This document shows positions 1-9,175 of a stretch of DNA of 64,000 nucleotides, one piece after another (the first letter of the stretch is position 1; each line of letters begins with the position of its first letter). Below the pieces are notes generated by a model. It saw nothing but the letters and a program-made list of their open reading frames with translations, had not been told where the DNA came from and did not search any database. Made by a program: the position numbers and the translations under genes. This DNA comes from Pseudomonas anguilliseptica (GTDB taxonomy: Bacteria > Pseudomonadota > Gammaproteobacteria > Pseudomonadales > Pseudomonadaceae): NCBI RefSeq assembly GCF_021375795.1, contig NZ_JAEIOI010000002.1, positions 620,001 to 684,000 on the forward strand, read 5' to 3'.

Positions 1-434
1 ATGGAAAACTGCGCATCGACCGTCGAATAACGCATGTCGCAGGCCGAGACCAGATCGATCGCACCGCCCAGGCAATAACCCTGAATGGCCGCCAGCACCG
101 GCTTGCTGCAATTGTCCACGGCGTTGAAGGAGGCTTGTAGCTCGAGAATCTTGCGCCGCAGCTTTTGCGCGTTGCGCCCAACATCCGGCCCCAGCTGGCT
201 GCCGACCGAAGCCAGCATCATCAGGTCGATGCCCGAGGAAAAGTGTTTGCCAGCACCGGAGATCACCACCGCACGCACTTCATCGGTGTCATCGATCCAG
301 CGGAAAATATCGATGATCTCGCGCCAGAAGTCGGCGTTCATCGCATTGACCTTTTCCGGGCGGTTGATCACCACATGGGCAACCTTATCTGCCAACACGA
401 CATTAAAGGCTTTGTAGTCGGACACGGCAGTCAT
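1..434 (-). CDS. Crotonase-family protein, dienoyl-CoA isomerase-like (3' end beyond window)
   Basis: Only the first 144 codons are visible; the rest lies beyond the window edge. The protein has the crotonase fold, which binds acyl-CoA thioesters and stabilises an enolate in an oxyanion hole. The two oxyanion-hole segments are FSSGIDL (residues 65-71) and GYCLGGAIDL (119-128). The following ACDMRY stretch is typical of the delta3,5-delta2,4-dienoyl-CoA isomerase (ECH1-like) branch, which handles odd-position double bonds during fatty-acid beta-oxidation. The remaining catalytic acids of that branch would be outside the window, so an ordinary enoyl-CoA hydratase cannot be excluded. The ATG start gives a full N-terminus (MTAVSDYKAF). 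The gene is cytosolic and separated from ldcA by about 220 bp without a gene. Confidence 0.85.
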   Translation of the reverse strand, partial: MTAVSDYKAFNVVLADKVAHVVINRPEKVNAMNADFWREIIDIFRWIDDTDEVRAVVISGAGKHFSSGIDLMMLASVGSQLGPDVGRNAQKLRRKILELQASFNAVDNCSKPVLAAIQGYCLGGAIDLVSACDMRYSTVDAQFS

Positions 435-653
435 CCTCAGCAGGGGCGCAAGCGCAAGATGGAAATATTCTTATGCTAAAAATCGAGCAACTATAACAAC
501 CAACCGACAAATGTCGATGCTGGCCACTGTGACGCAGGGCACGCCATTAAAGTTAAGCTCAATTTTTACCTATCGGCGATAAGCGCTTGATCTACTGAGG
601 TAAGCAGCGCAGCAAGGCCGGTCCGCCGTAGAACGCAGCGAACCGGCCAGGCA

Positions 654-2912
654 TCAGGCCTTGATGCAGTCGACGGTATACACCCCATCCTCACGCTGCA
701 GGCCGTGCACATCGGCATCGAAACCGGGGAAGCTGCGGTCGAAGGTGCGGGCAAACGCCAGGTAATCGATGATCGAGCGAGTCTGCGCGGTAAACCGTTC
801 GCCCGGCATGATCAATGGGATACCTGGCGGGTATGGCACCAACATCACCGCAGCGATGCGCCCTTCCAACTGCTCGATCGGCACCGCCTCGACTTCGCCA
901 CGCACCAGTTGGTTGTAAGCATCGGCTGGCTTGATCGCCACCTCCGGCAGCACCGTGTACATGCGCTTGAGCGCCTTGGCCGTAGCATTTTCGCGGTAGC
1001 AGGCATGCAGTGCATCACACAGGTCGCGCAGCCCCATGTCCTGATAGAACGCCTTGCCGGCCTGAGCAATTGACGGCAGCACATCGCTCAAGGGCAGGTT
1101 GGCATCGTAGCTGCGTTTGAACTCCAGCAACTCGGTCAGCAGCGTGCTCCACTTGCCCTTGGTAATGCCCATGGAGAACAGCACCAGGAAGGAATACAGG
1201 CCGGTTTTCTCCACCACCAGGCCACGCTCCCAGAGAAACTTGCTGACCACGGCCGCCGGAATGCCGCGCTCATCCAGCTTGCCGTCGGCGGTTAATCCCG
1301 GCGTCACCAGGGTGACCTTGATCGGGTCGAGCAGCACGTAATCTTCGGCAACATCGCCAAAGCCGTGCCAATCGGCTTGCGGTTGCAGCAGCCAATCCTC
1401 GGTGACCACATCATCGGTGCCTTCGGCCTTGGCCGGTTGCCAGATGCTGAACCACCAGTCGTCGCTGTTGAGGTTCTGCCGCAGGTTGGCCAGGGCGCGG
1501 CGGAAACTCAGGGCCTCATCGAAGGTTTCCTGAATCAGCGAGCGTCCTGCCGGGCCTTCCATCATCGCCGAAGCCACATCCAGCGAGGCGATGATGCCGT
1601 ACTGCGGCGAGGTGGAGATGTGCATCATAAAGGCTTCGTTGAAGCGATCCCGATCCAGCTGACGCTTGCCGCCATCCTGTACATGGATCATCGAAGCCTG
1701 GCTGAACGCGGCCAGCAGCTTGTGGGTGGAATGGGTGGTGAACACCAGCGGCGTGTCTGCACTGCGCGCCGTGCCCATGCCATAACGCCCGGCATAGAAC
1801 TCGTGGAACGCCGCGTAGGCGTACCAGGCCTCGTCGAAATGTAGCACCTCGACGCTATTGCCCAGGGTCTGCTTGATCAGCTCGGCGTTGTAGCACAGGC
1901 CGTCGTAGGTCGAGTTGGTCACCACCACCAGCTTGACCATCGCCCCGCTGCTGTTCGGCACGCGCCCGCGGGCAAGCGGGCTTGCATCGATCTTCGCCTG
2001 AATCGATTCACGGCTGAACTCGCTCAGCGGAATCGGCCCGATGATGCCCAGTTCGTTGCGCTCCGGGCACAGGTACAGCGGAATCGCGCCAGTCATGATG
2101 ATGGAATGCAAGATCGACTTGTGGCAGTTACGGTCCACCAGCACCAGATCATCGCGGCCAACCATGCTGTGCCAGACGATCTTGTTCGCCGTCGAGGTGC
2201 CGTTGATCACGAAGTAGGTGTGATCCGCGCCGAAATTGCGTGCCGCGCGGGCCTCGGCCTCGGCCAGCGGGCCGGTGTGATCGAGCAGCGAACCCAGCTC
2301 CGGCACCGACACCGAGAGGTCAGAACGCAGGGTGTTCTCACCGAAAAACTGGTGAAACGCCTGCCCCACCGGGCTCTTGCGATAAGCCACACCGCCGCCA
2401 TGGCCCGGCGTGTGCCAGGAATAGTTGGACTGCGCCGTGTGCTGCACCAGCGCCTTGAAGAATGGCGGCAGCAGGCAATCCAGGTAATTGCGCGCAGCAC
2501 GCGCGACCTGACGAGCGAGGAACGGCACGGTGTCTTCGAACAGATAAAGGATGCCGCGCAACTGGTTGAGATCGACCATGGCCTCGGCTGGCGCGTTCTC
2601 GATGGTCACCTGCTCGCCCAAAGCGAAAATCGGCAACTGCGGTGCACGACGACGAGCGATGCGAATCAGCTCGACCATGTCCTGCAGCAGGGTCTTGTTC
2701 TCCCCCGCACCTTCGGCGGCCACCAGAATGCAGGCCAGGCCGTGGTGGGTGGAAGCCACGATGCGCCCCTCGGCGGAGCTGGCGGTGGAGAGAATGCTGA
2801 AGCCGTCCTGCTCCAGTTCTTGGGCGATGGCGCGCACCCGATCACCAGCCACGGTATCGGCCTTGATGTCACGGTGCACGATCAGGACGGGGAACTTTAG
2901 GTCTTTATACAT
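654..2912 (-). CDS. ldcA: Lysine decarboxylase LdcA (Orn/Lys/Arg decarboxylase, fold type I)
   Basis: A 752-residue PLP-dependent basic amino-acid decarboxylase. It is nearly identical over long stretches to what I remember of P. aeruginosa LdcA, which converts L-lysine to cadaverine and CO2 in lysine catabolism. The order is: N-terminal wing (receiver-like) domain at about 1-130, PLP-binding core at about 160-570 with the TPGHGGG loop (168-174), FDEAWYAY (359-366) and the Schiff-base lysine in STHK (K398), then a C-terminal domain. The ATG start gives MYKDLKFPVL, the conserved N-terminus. A short extra segment around residues 320-325 (NSSGAM) seems longer than in the P. aeruginosa protein. 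It stands alone here; no antiporter or arginine regulator gene is next to it. Substrate preference (lysine over ornithine or arginine) is inferred from family resemblance. Confidence 0.93.
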   Translation of the reverse strand: MYKDLKFPVLIVHRDIKADTVAGDRVRAIAQELEQDGFSILSTASSAEGRIVASTHHGLACILVAAEGAGENKTLLQDMVELIRIARRRAPQLPIFALGEQVTIENAPAEAMVDLNQLRGILYLFEDTVPFLARQVARAARNYLDCLLPPFFKALVQHTAQSNYSWHTPGHGGGVAYRKSPVGQAFHQFFGENTLRSDLSVSVPELGSLLDHTGPLAEAEARAARNFGADHTYFVINGTSTANKIVWHSMVGRDDLVLVDRNCHKSILHSIIMTGAIPLYLCPERNELGIIGPIPLSEFSRESIQAKIDASPLARGRVPNSSGAMVKLVVVTNSTYDGLCYNAELIKQTLGNSVEVLHFDEAWYAYAAFHEFYAGRYGMGTARSADTPLVFTTHSTHKLLAAFSQASMIHVQDGGKRQLDRDRFNEAFMMHISTSPQYGIIASLDVASAMMEGPAGRSLIQETFDEALSFRRALANLRQNLNSDDWWFSIWQPAKAEGTDDVVTEDWLLQPQADWHGFGDVAEDYVLLDPIKVTLVTPGLTADGKLDERGIPAAVVSKFLWERGLVVEKTGLYSFLVLFSMGITKGKWSTLLTELLEFKRSYDANLPLSDVLPSIAQAGKAFYQDMGLRDLCDALHACYRENATAKALKRMYTVLPEVAIKPADAYNQLVRGEVEAVPIEQLEGRIAAVMLVPYPPGIPLIMPGERFTAQTRSIIDYLAFARTFDRSFPGFDADVHGLQREDGVYTVDCIKA

Positions 2913-3040
2913 TGTGGCGTCCCTGAAGAATGGCAGGTCATAGCCTGCCTATCACCTCAGGGTAGAGGCTGGCCCCGCTGGGCGGAACCCCCTCTGCGTG
3001 ACGCTGTACGAAAAGGTCGCGAGTGGATAACTCAGCGGTC

Positions 3041-3076
3041 GCGGTTGCCGTTCACCGATTAGCCAGCGGCAACCGC
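3041..3076 (-). repeat. Inverted repeat downstream of dnaQ
   Basis: A perfect 10-bp inverted repeat (GCGGTTGCCG / CGGCAACCGC, arms 3041-3050 and 3067-3076) with a 16-nt loop lies 10 bp after the dnaQ stop codon. The position suits a 3'-end structure for the rnhA-dnaQ transcript, but no T-run follows, so a Rho-independent terminator is only possible, not shown. Confidence 0.3.
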
Positions 3077-3086
3077 CAGACTCCGA

Positions 3087-3830
3087 TCAGGCCTCGGCCT
3101 TGGGCTGTTCCAGCTGCACCCAAAGCGGCGGCGCACCTGCCGACTTCTCGATAATCGCCAGGCGTGCCAGATGGGCATCCAGTTCTTCACCACTGGCCCG
3201 AATCACCCGTGTCATGGCCCGACCAGCGGGCAGACGGCGAATCGCGCTGGGCTGCTGACGACCATTGCTGTCACCTTCCGAGCCGTCACCGGCCAGGGAG
3301 AGGTTGGTCTGCCCGCCGGTCATGGTCAGGTAGACGTCGGCGAGAATCTCGGCATCGAGCAAGGCGCCGTGCAGGTCACGGCCGGAGTTGTCGACACCAT
3401 AGCGTTTGCACAGCGCATCGAGGTTGTTGCGCTGCCCCGGGTGGCGCTCGCGGGCCATCATCAGGGTGTCGAGAATCGAGCAGTGCTCGCTGATGTCGGC
3501 GCGCTCATCCTGCTTGATCAGGGCGAATTCGTTGTTGATAAAGCCAACGTCGAACGCCGCGTTGTGAATGATCAGCTGCGCACCCTTGATGAACTCGAAG
3601 AACTCATCGGCCACATCCTTGAAGCGTGGTTTGTCCTTGACGAACTCGTTGGTGATGCCGTGGACCGCAATCGCGCCTTCGTCGATCTCACGGTCCGGCT
3701 GCAGGTAGACGTGAAAGTGCCGCCCGGTCAGGCGTCGCCCCATCAGCTCAACACAACCGATCTCGATGATCCGGTGACCATCGGTCACCGGCATACCGGT
3801 GGTTTCAGTATCCAGCACCACACTACGCAT
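3087..3830 (-). CDS. dnaQ: DNA polymerase III epsilon subunit (3'-5' proofreading exonuclease)
   Basis: A 247-residue DEDDh exonuclease, the proofreading subunit of the replicative polymerase core. It shows Exo I LDTETTG (residues 6-12, with D7 and E9), Exo II around HNAAFDVGF, and Exo III with [10 protein letters not shown] (catalytic H and D). The C-terminal part after about 185 is the weakly conserved region that in E. coli epsilon tethers the polymerase alpha subunit. The start codon overlaps the end of rnhA by 8 bp, so the two are translationally linked, as is usual in gammaproteobacteria. No RBS decision is needed, since the ATG gives the standard [10 protein letters not shown] start. 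Confidence 0.95.
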   Translation of the reverse strand: MRSVVLDTETTGMPVTDGHRIIEIGCVELMGRRLTGRHFHVYLQPDREIDEGAIAVHGITNEFVKDKPRFKDVADEFFEFIKGAQLIIHNAAFDVGFINNEFALIKQDERADISEHCSILDTLMMARERHPGQRNNLDALCKRYGVDNSGRDLHGALLDAEILADVYLTMTGGQTNLSLAGDGSEGDSNGRQQPSAIRRLPAGRAMTRVIRASGEELDAHLARLAIIEKSAGAPPLWVQLEQPKAEA

Positions 3831-4275
3831 GCTTCTGCCCTCTCACTTCTTCAACACCGCGATTGGCCAACTGGTCGGCGCGTTCATTACCCGGATGACC
3901 GGTATGGCCGCGCACCCACTGCCAGGTGACATCATGGCGATTGACCTGCTCGTCCAGCGCCTGCCACAAGTCGGCATTTTTCACCGGTTCCTTGGCGGCA
4001 GTCTTCCAACCGCGTTTTTTCCAGTTCGGCATCCATTCCTGGATGCCTTTCATTACATATTGCGAGTCGGTGATCAAACGCACCGAACAGGGACGAGTCA
4101 GGGCAATCAGGGCACAGATCGCCGCCATCAGCTCCATGCGGTTATTGGTCGTGTTGGGCTCGCCACCCCACAGCTCCTTTTCTACGCCTCGGCAAACCAG
4201 CAAGGCACCCCAGCCACCCACGCCAGGATTGCCCTTGCAGGCACCGTCGGTGTAGATCTCGACCTGTTCACTCAT
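3823..4275 (-). CDS. rnhA: Ribonuclease HI
   Basis: A 150-residue RNase HI that cuts the RNA strand of RNA:DNA hybrids (Okazaki primers, R-loops). The catalytic carboxylates are all visible: D10 in [11 protein letters not shown], the Glu in NRMELMA, the Asp in ITDSQYV, and the last Asp in GNERADQLA. Length is normal for the family (E. coli 155). It ends inside the start of dnaQ (8-bp overlap), and the methyltransferase gene lies 35 bp upstream on the same strand, so the three probably form one transcript. Confidence 0.96.
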   Translation of the reverse strand: MSEQVEIYTDGACKGNPGVGGWGALLVCRGVEKELWGGEPNTTNNRMELMAAICALIALTRPCSVRLITDSQYVMKGIQEWMPNWKKRGWKTAAKEPVKNADLWQALDEQVNRHDVTWQWVRGHTGHPGNERADQLANRGVEEVRGQKHA

Positions 4276-4310
4276 GTATCTGCAATCTCTCGCTCAATTA
4301 TCAGCCAATG

Positions 4311-5072
4311 CTATTTCTGCGGTGTTTCACGCCGACTGACCTTGGCCACCGGCATCGGCAGTAACTTGCCCACCGGTTGCCGGCTGGGCGGGCGCAATGG
4401 CCGTAAGCCCACCACCAATTTACGCGCCACCAGCACATAAAAACCGCCACCGGGTGGCTGCCAGCTCGCGCCAATGCGCTCCAGCGCAGCCAGGCGCGCC
4501 TGCCAGGCCGGCGCAGAAAGCGGCGGACGATAGCACCCGAAGCGGCGTTTCTCCAGCGCGAAACCCAGTAGGTGCAACCAGTCGCAAACCCGACTGGGCG
4601 CAATACAACGCGCCTGGCGCAAGGCATCGCGGGCGAACAGATGACGCATACCCCAGGTGCTGAGCGGATTGATCCCGACAATCAGCAGATGACCGCCCGG
4701 ACGCACGCTACGCGCCGCCTCACGCAGCAACCCGTGGGGCGACAGGCTGAAATCCAGACCATGCTGCAACACCACTACATCGGCGGCATGTTCGGTGAGC
4801 GGCCAGGATTGCTCTTCACAGACGATTTCCACACCTTTGAATGGCGCCCCCAGGCGCACACTGCGCTGGATCTGCCGGGCATCCGGCGGCGTATCGGCGG
4901 CGGGCCCGTAATGCACCAGGTAACCACCAAAGAAACGCGCCAACTCCTCCTCAAGCAACTGCCTCTCCTGCTCCAGCAGCAACTGCCCGAGCGGCCCGGC
5001 CAGCCAGGTGCGCGCGGCACCAATCAGATCGAGCCATTCACTGTCGGCATGGGCAAAAGGGTGATCGGACAT
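4311..5072 (-). CDS. Class I SAM-dependent methyltransferase (PA1814-like)
   Basis: A 253-residue protein with a type-11 (UbiE-like) methyltransferase core. A hydrophobic VEIVCEE strand leads to the ADVVVLQHGLDF segment and GGHLLIVGINP, the post-II and post-III strands of the Rossmann fold. The canonical glycine-rich SAM motif I is degenerate, so SAM binding is inferred from the fold rather than from motif I. I chose the second of two close ATGs (MSDHPFAH) because an AGG sits 8 nt before it, while the first ATG is only 2 nt from that AGG. It sits directly upstream of rnhA-dnaQ and is divergent from gloB, a conserved arrangement in Pseudomonas. The substrate is unknown. Confidence 0.8.
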   Translation of the reverse strand: MSDHPFAHADSEWLDLIGAARTWLAGPLGQLLLEQERQLLEEELARFFGGYLVHYGPAADTPPDARQIQRSVRLGAPFKGVEIVCEEQSWPLTEHAADVVVLQHGLDFSLSPHGLLREAARSVRPGGHLLIVGINPLSTWGMRHLFARDALRQARCIAPSRVCDWLHLLGFALEKRRFGCYRPPLSAPAWQARLAALERIGASWQPPGGGFYVLVARKLVVGLRPLRPPSRQPVGKLLPMPVAKVSRRETPQK

Positions 5073-5146
5073 AAGCATTACCTACGTAGCCAGCACCGTT
5101 AATGCCCCCTAAGATGCACCTTTGTGCCCTGCTTAGCGACCGAACG

Positions 5147-5920
5147 ATGATAAAAATCGACGCACTGCCTGCATTCTCCGACAACTATATATGGCTGCTG
5201 CAAGACCCTGAGCGGCGCCACTGCGCGGTTGTCGACCCCGGTGATGCTGCCCCGGTCGAAGCCTGGCTGGCGGCCAACCCCGGCTGGCAGTTGAGCGACA
5301 TTCTGATCACCCACCACCACTTCGACCATGTGGGCGGGATCGAGCGCCTCAAGGCCACCACCGGCGCACGGGTGCTGGGCCCAGCCAACGAGAAGGTCCC
5401 AGGTCGTGATCTGGCGCTGCACGACGGCGACCAGGCCGACGTACTGGGCCAGCGATTCGATATATATGAAGTTCCCGGGCATACCCTGGGGCATATCGTC
5501 TATATCCAGCCCGAGCAGCATTGGCTGTTTTGTGGCGACACGCTGTTTGCTGGCGGTTGTGGTCGCCTGTTCGAGGGCAGCCCCGAGCAGATGCATCACT
5601 CGCTCAGCCGCCTGGCAGCGCTTCCCGAACAGACTCAGGTGTTCTGCACCCATGAGTACACCCTGAGCAACCTGCGCTTTGCCGCCGCTGTTGAACCAGA
5701 AAACCAGCAGATCAAGCAGCGCCAGGAACAAGTTGGACAATGGCGCGAGGCTGGACAGATCAGCCTGCCATCCTCTATTGCTCTGGAGCGTGCCACCAAC
5801 CCGTTCCTGCGCAGTAGCGAACCGGCAGTCAGTGCCATGATTGCCGAACGCGATGGCCCGGCCAGCCGTTCGCCGGCGCAGGTGTTCGCCGCATTGCGTG
5901 CCTGGAAGGATCATTTCTAA
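5147..5920 (+). CDS. gloB: Hydroxyacylglutathione hydrolase (glyoxalase II)
   Basis: A 257-residue metallo-beta-lactamase-fold enzyme that hydrolyses S-D-lactoylglutathione to D-lactate and glutathione, the second step of methylglyoxal detoxification. The dinuclear metal site is visible: THHHFDH (about residues 53-59), the single His in PGHTLGH, the bridging Asp in [11 protein letters not shown], and the His in THEYTLSN. The internal ATG giving [16 protein letters not shown] is chosen because that is the family N-terminus and the length then matches the usual ~258 residues; the upstream in-frame ATGs would add 15 residues without similarity. Divergent from the methyltransferase gene. Confidence 0.94.
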   Translation: MIKIDALPAFSDNYIWLLQDPERRHCAVVDPGDAAPVEAWLAANPGWQLSDILITHHHFDHVGGIERLKATTGARVLGPANEKVPGRDLALHDGDQADVLGQRFDIYEVPGHTLGHIVYIQPEQHWLFCGDTLFAGGCGRLFEGSPEQMHHSLSRLAALPEQTQVFCTHEYTLSNLRFAAAVEPENQQIKQRQEQVGQWREAGQISLPSSIALERATNPFLRSSEPAVSAMIAERDGPASRSPAQVFAALRAWKDHF

Positions 5921-5953
5921 ACCACGACAACCACACAAAAGACTGGTTAAAAC

Positions 5954-5982
5954 TTGACCAGGGGCAGGCTGGTTCCTAGAAT
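5954..5982 (+). promoter_or_regulatory. Sigma-70 promoter of mltD
   Basis: TTGACC (5954-5959), 17-bp spacer, TAGAAT (5977-5982): five of six matches in each hexamer with ideal spacing. Transcription would start near 5989, about 30 nt before the mltD ATG. It lies 34 bp after the gloB stop. Confidence 0.7.
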
Positions 5983-6018
5983 CGCCCGACCTTTTCGCCG
6001 GGAAGTACACCGCCGCCA

Positions 6019-7587
6019 ATGCCTCTATCACCACGCAAGACCTTGAATTTAAAGGCATTGGCACAAAGCGCTCAGACGCTTGTGGTGATCATGTGCGTAA
6101 CCCTGGCCGGTTGCCAGACCAGCAACCAGTACCGCCCTGACAGCGGCCGCGACACCGACCGCGCGGTCGGTCTTGAGCAAGAGCCGGAATGGCTCAGCAG
6201 CAACGTGGCCCCAGCCCCTGAAGAGCCTAAAGATATTTGGGAGCGAGTGCGCAACGGCTATCAGTTGCAGGACAGCATCACCCTCAATCCGCGTATCGAG
6301 CAGCAACGCCTGTGGTTCGTCGGTAATCCCTCGTTTATCGAGAAAGCCGGCGAACGCAGCAGCCCCTACATTCACTTCATCGTCGAGCGCCTGGAACAGC
6401 GCAATATGCCAATGGAGCTGGCCCTGTTGCCGATGATCGAAAGCTCGTACAACCCGCTGGCTTACTCCCACGCACACGCCGTCGGGCTGTGGCAATTCAT
6501 TCCGTCCACCGGACGCAACTTTAACCTGCGTCAGACCAACTGGTACGACGGCCGCCGCGATGTGATGGCCTCCACCGATGCCGCCATCAGCTACCTGACC
6601 CGCCTCAAGGAAATGTTCAACGGTGACTGGCTGCTCGCCCTGGCCGCCTACAACGCCGGCGAAGGCCGGGTCAGCCGGGCGATTGAGCGCAACCAGAAAC
6701 TCGGCCTGCCAGCCGACTACTGGAACCTTTCACTGCCGACCGAAACCCAGAACTACGTGCCCAAGCTGCTGGCTCTGTCTCAGGTGATCATGACCCCGCA
6801 GGCCTATGGCGTCAGCCTCAGCCCCATCGCCAACGAACCCTACTTCGAGAAGGTCGAGTTCAAGCAGCGCATGGATCTGGCCCGCGTCGCCGCGATGGCC
6901 GATCTGGATGAAGACGAGCTGTACCTGCTCAACCCGGCGTTCAAGAAAGGCATTACCCTCGACGGCCCGCAGCACCTGCTGGTACCGACCGACAAGGCTG
7001 AGCTGCTGACTGCCAACCTGTCGCTGATGAAGCCCCAGGAGCTGGTGAACTGGCAGCAGTACCGCGTCCGCTCGGGCGACAGCTTGCACAGCATCGCCAA
7101 CCGGCATCAGTTGACGGTGAACACCCTGCGTGACATCAACAAACTCTCCAGCAACAACCTGCGCATCGGCCAGGTGCTGAGCATCCCCACTCAGCCCGGT
7201 GTAACACCGCGTGAACCGCTGTTTCAGCGCAGCATGGCGCAGAATCAGCCCGTACGTAACTACCGGGTAAAAAACGGCGACAACCTCTGGCAGATCGCCA
7301 AGAACCACAAGGTTGCAGTCAAAGATGTGCAGCGCTGGAACAAGCTGTCAGGCAGTAGCCTGCGCGTCGGTCAGGTGCTGACCATGCAGGCCGGCCAAGC
7401 AGCCTCGGGCGGCAGCGGCGGCGCACCACGGCAAAGTGCAACCTACTACAAGGTGCGTCAGGGCGACTCGCTGTACCTGATTGCCAAGCGCTTCAAGGTA
7501 CCGATGAAAAGCCTGCAGAGCTGGAACCCGAAAGCCGGCAAGGCCCTCAAGCCCGGCCAAACCATCACTCTGTACAGCGTCAACTGA
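6019..7587 (+). CDS. mltD: Membrane-bound lytic murein transglycosylase D
   Basis: A 522-residue lipoprotein that cleaves peptidoglycan glycan strands to 1,6-anhydromuropeptides. The lipobox LAGC (C32) marks outer-membrane anchoring after signal peptidase II cleavage. The SLT (Slt70-like) domain has the catalytic glutamate E141 in MIESSYNP, then GLWQFIPSTGR and AAYNAGEGRV. Three LysM peptidoglycan-binding modules follow at about 345-388, 413-456 and 476-519, each opening with a YRVRSGDSL-like motif. Its stop codon is immediately followed by the stop codon of the oppositely oriented HDOD gene, with no base in between. Confidence 0.95.
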   Translation: MPLSPRKTLNLKALAQSAQTLVVIMCVTLAGCQTSNQYRPDSGRDTDRAVGLEQEPEWLSSNVAPAPEEPKDIWERVRNGYQLQDSITLNPRIEQQRLWFVGNPSFIEKAGERSSPYIHFIVERLEQRNMPMELALLPMIESSYNPLAYSHAHAVGLWQFIPSTGRNFNLRQTNWYDGRRDVMASTDAAISYLTRLKEMFNGDWLLALAAYNAGEGRVSRAIERNQKLGLPADYWNLSLPTETQNYVPKLLALSQVIMTPQAYGVSLSPIANEPYFEKVEFKQRMDLARVAAMADLDEDELYLLNPAFKKGITLDGPQHLLVPTDKAELLTANLSLMKPQELVNWQQYRVRSGDSLHSIANRHQLTVNTLRDINKLSSNNLRIGQVLSIPTQPGVTPREPLFQRSMAQNQPVRNYRVKNGDNLWQIAKNHKVAVKDVQRWNKLSGSSLRVGQVLTMQAGQAASGGSGGAPRQSATYYKVRQGDSLYLIAKRFKVPMKSLQSWNPKAGKALKPGQTITLYSVN

Positions 7588-9033
7588 TCAGCCACGCTTG
7601 CTCATCGCCTCCAGGCAACGCCCGGTCAGCTGGGTAAAACGCTGAAAGGCGACAAACTGCTCATGCTTCAGCGCCCGCCCGGACCCCCGGCTGTCGGCAT
7701 ACAGCAAGCCAATTTCCCGCGTTCCCGCCAACAGTGGCGCAATAAAGAACATGCCCTGCCCCAGGCGCTGACGAATCGGCTGGGTGACCAGTTCATTGAG
7801 GTTGTAGCTGGCCGGCACCCCCATCCATAGCGCCTCTTTATTACGCAGGGCATAGCTGAAGATATGTGGCTGCGCGGTTTGCTCAACCGGCAGGATAAAG
7901 TCATGCGCCCACCCGGCTGTGCCCTCGCCGATCACCCGCTTGCAGCGAAAACAGCTTTGCCCATCGGCCAACACCACCAACATGATGCGCTCAAGCCCGG
8001 CGCCCTGATGCAAACCCTTGAACAGCGTATCGAGTACCAACCCCAGGTCGGCACGCTTTGAAACCATCAGCCCAAGGTCCTGCAAGGCTTGCTGCAGGGT
8101 CAGCAGGTTAGGCTGGAGCAAACGCGCCTTGCGCTGCTCCTGTTGCAAGCGAATCTGCTCTGGATCGGTATTGGGAATCAGCTTGCACAACTGACTGGCG
8201 CCGAACGTGGCCGCCATCTTTACCGTCTCATCGGCACTGGCCAGCACCTGCTGCATGGCTTCCTGCGGTGTCACTCCGATAAAACTGGCCAGTTGCCCGA
8301 CCAGGCTTTCCATGGTGGCTGAGTCCCAGCCTTCGAGCGCCGCCTGGCTGATCTTCGCACCAAGCGTCACGGCTTTGACGGCCGGATCATGCTGGCTGCT
8401 CGCCTGCAGCGCCAGACTCACGGTGTCGCCGAGGTTCCAGCTTTTCACCAAAGCCAGACTCATCTGCCGAAAACTGGTGCCGAGCAGATCCATCACCACA
8501 TCATCGGCATCGATACCTGGTTGCGCCAGGGCGCTGGCCAGTTCATCAGCCGTTTCCCCGGCGCACCCCCAGAACGCCAGCTCGCCAACGTTATGCAGCA
8601 AAGCGGCGATAAACACCTCCTCATCGCTTCGCGAGAGCACGTAACCGGCGATGTTGCGCGCCTGTACGGCGGCATGAAAGGACTGCGCAAGCAATTCGGC
8701 GAGCTGCTCACGGGAGCTGCGAGCCAATAGACCGTCGATCAGGCTCACCGACAGACCGATCTGCCGCACGTTGTCGAAACCGATCAGCACAATGGCCCGG
8801 GAGATGGTGCGGATAGGCTCCTGGGAAGGGTTGTAATACACGCTGTTACCAATGCGGAGTACCTTGGTGGTCAGGGCAGCATCACGTAACAGCACATCGG
8901 CCAGCTGCTGGACCGACGACTTGTGCCCCAGGGTCAGACGGTGCAGATCCTGCACCACCGCGGCCAGGGCGGGTAATTCGGCTTGGTTGAAGCGATCAAT
9001 CCATGACTGCAAACCATGGCAGGCTGTAACCAA
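7588..9033 (-). CDS. HDOD-GAF domain signalling protein
   Basis: About 481 residues. The N-terminal part is an HDOD domain (a metal-dependent phosphohydrolase-related fold lacking the full HD motif, found in bacterial signalling proteins), with the typical RIGNSVYYNP segment and an HNVGELAF helix. The C-terminal ~150 residues look like a GAF domain, ending in a GLLYADS-like strand. No transmembrane segment is seen. I prefer a TTG start at 9033 because GAGG lies 8 nt before it. The longer ATG reading starting at 9159 has no convincing RBS, adds unconserved residues and would overlap the divergent peptide-binding protein gene. Role unknown; related HDOD proteins influence motility, biofilm or cyclic-di-GMP responses. 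Confidence 0.75.
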   Translation of the reverse strand: MVTACHGLQSWIDRFNQAELPALAAVVQDLHRLTLGHKSSVQQLADVLLRDAALTTKVLRIGNSVYYNPSQEPIRTISRAIVLIGFDNVRQIGLSVSLIDGLLARSSREQLAELLAQSFHAAVQARNIAGYVLSRSDEEVFIAALLHNVGELAFWGCAGETADELASALAQPGIDADDVVMDLLGTSFRQMSLALVKSWNLGDTVSLALQASSQHDPAVKAVTLGAKISQAALEGWDSATMESLVGQLASFIGVTPQEAMQQVLASADETVKMAATFGASQLCKLIPNTDPEQIRLQQEQRKARLLQPNLLTLQQALQDLGLMVSKRADLGLVLDTLFKGLHQGAGLERIMLVVLADGQSCFRCKRVIGEGTAGWAHDFILPVEQTAQPHIFSYALRNKEALWMGVPASYNLNELVTQPIRQRLGQGMFFIAPLLAGTREIGLLYADSRGSGRALKHEQFVAFQRFTQLTGRCLEAMSKRG

Positions 9034-9175
9034 AATGATGCCCTCGCAGTGGATAGCTTGAGTGTAGTCAAAGTGCCGCCATCGGCAGCCGTCGAAGGAC
9101 CCTTTTTCCAGCCGATACAAGCTGTTAATGTGCCTGACCAGCAGCCCACAAGACGCCACGGATCGGATATTTCAC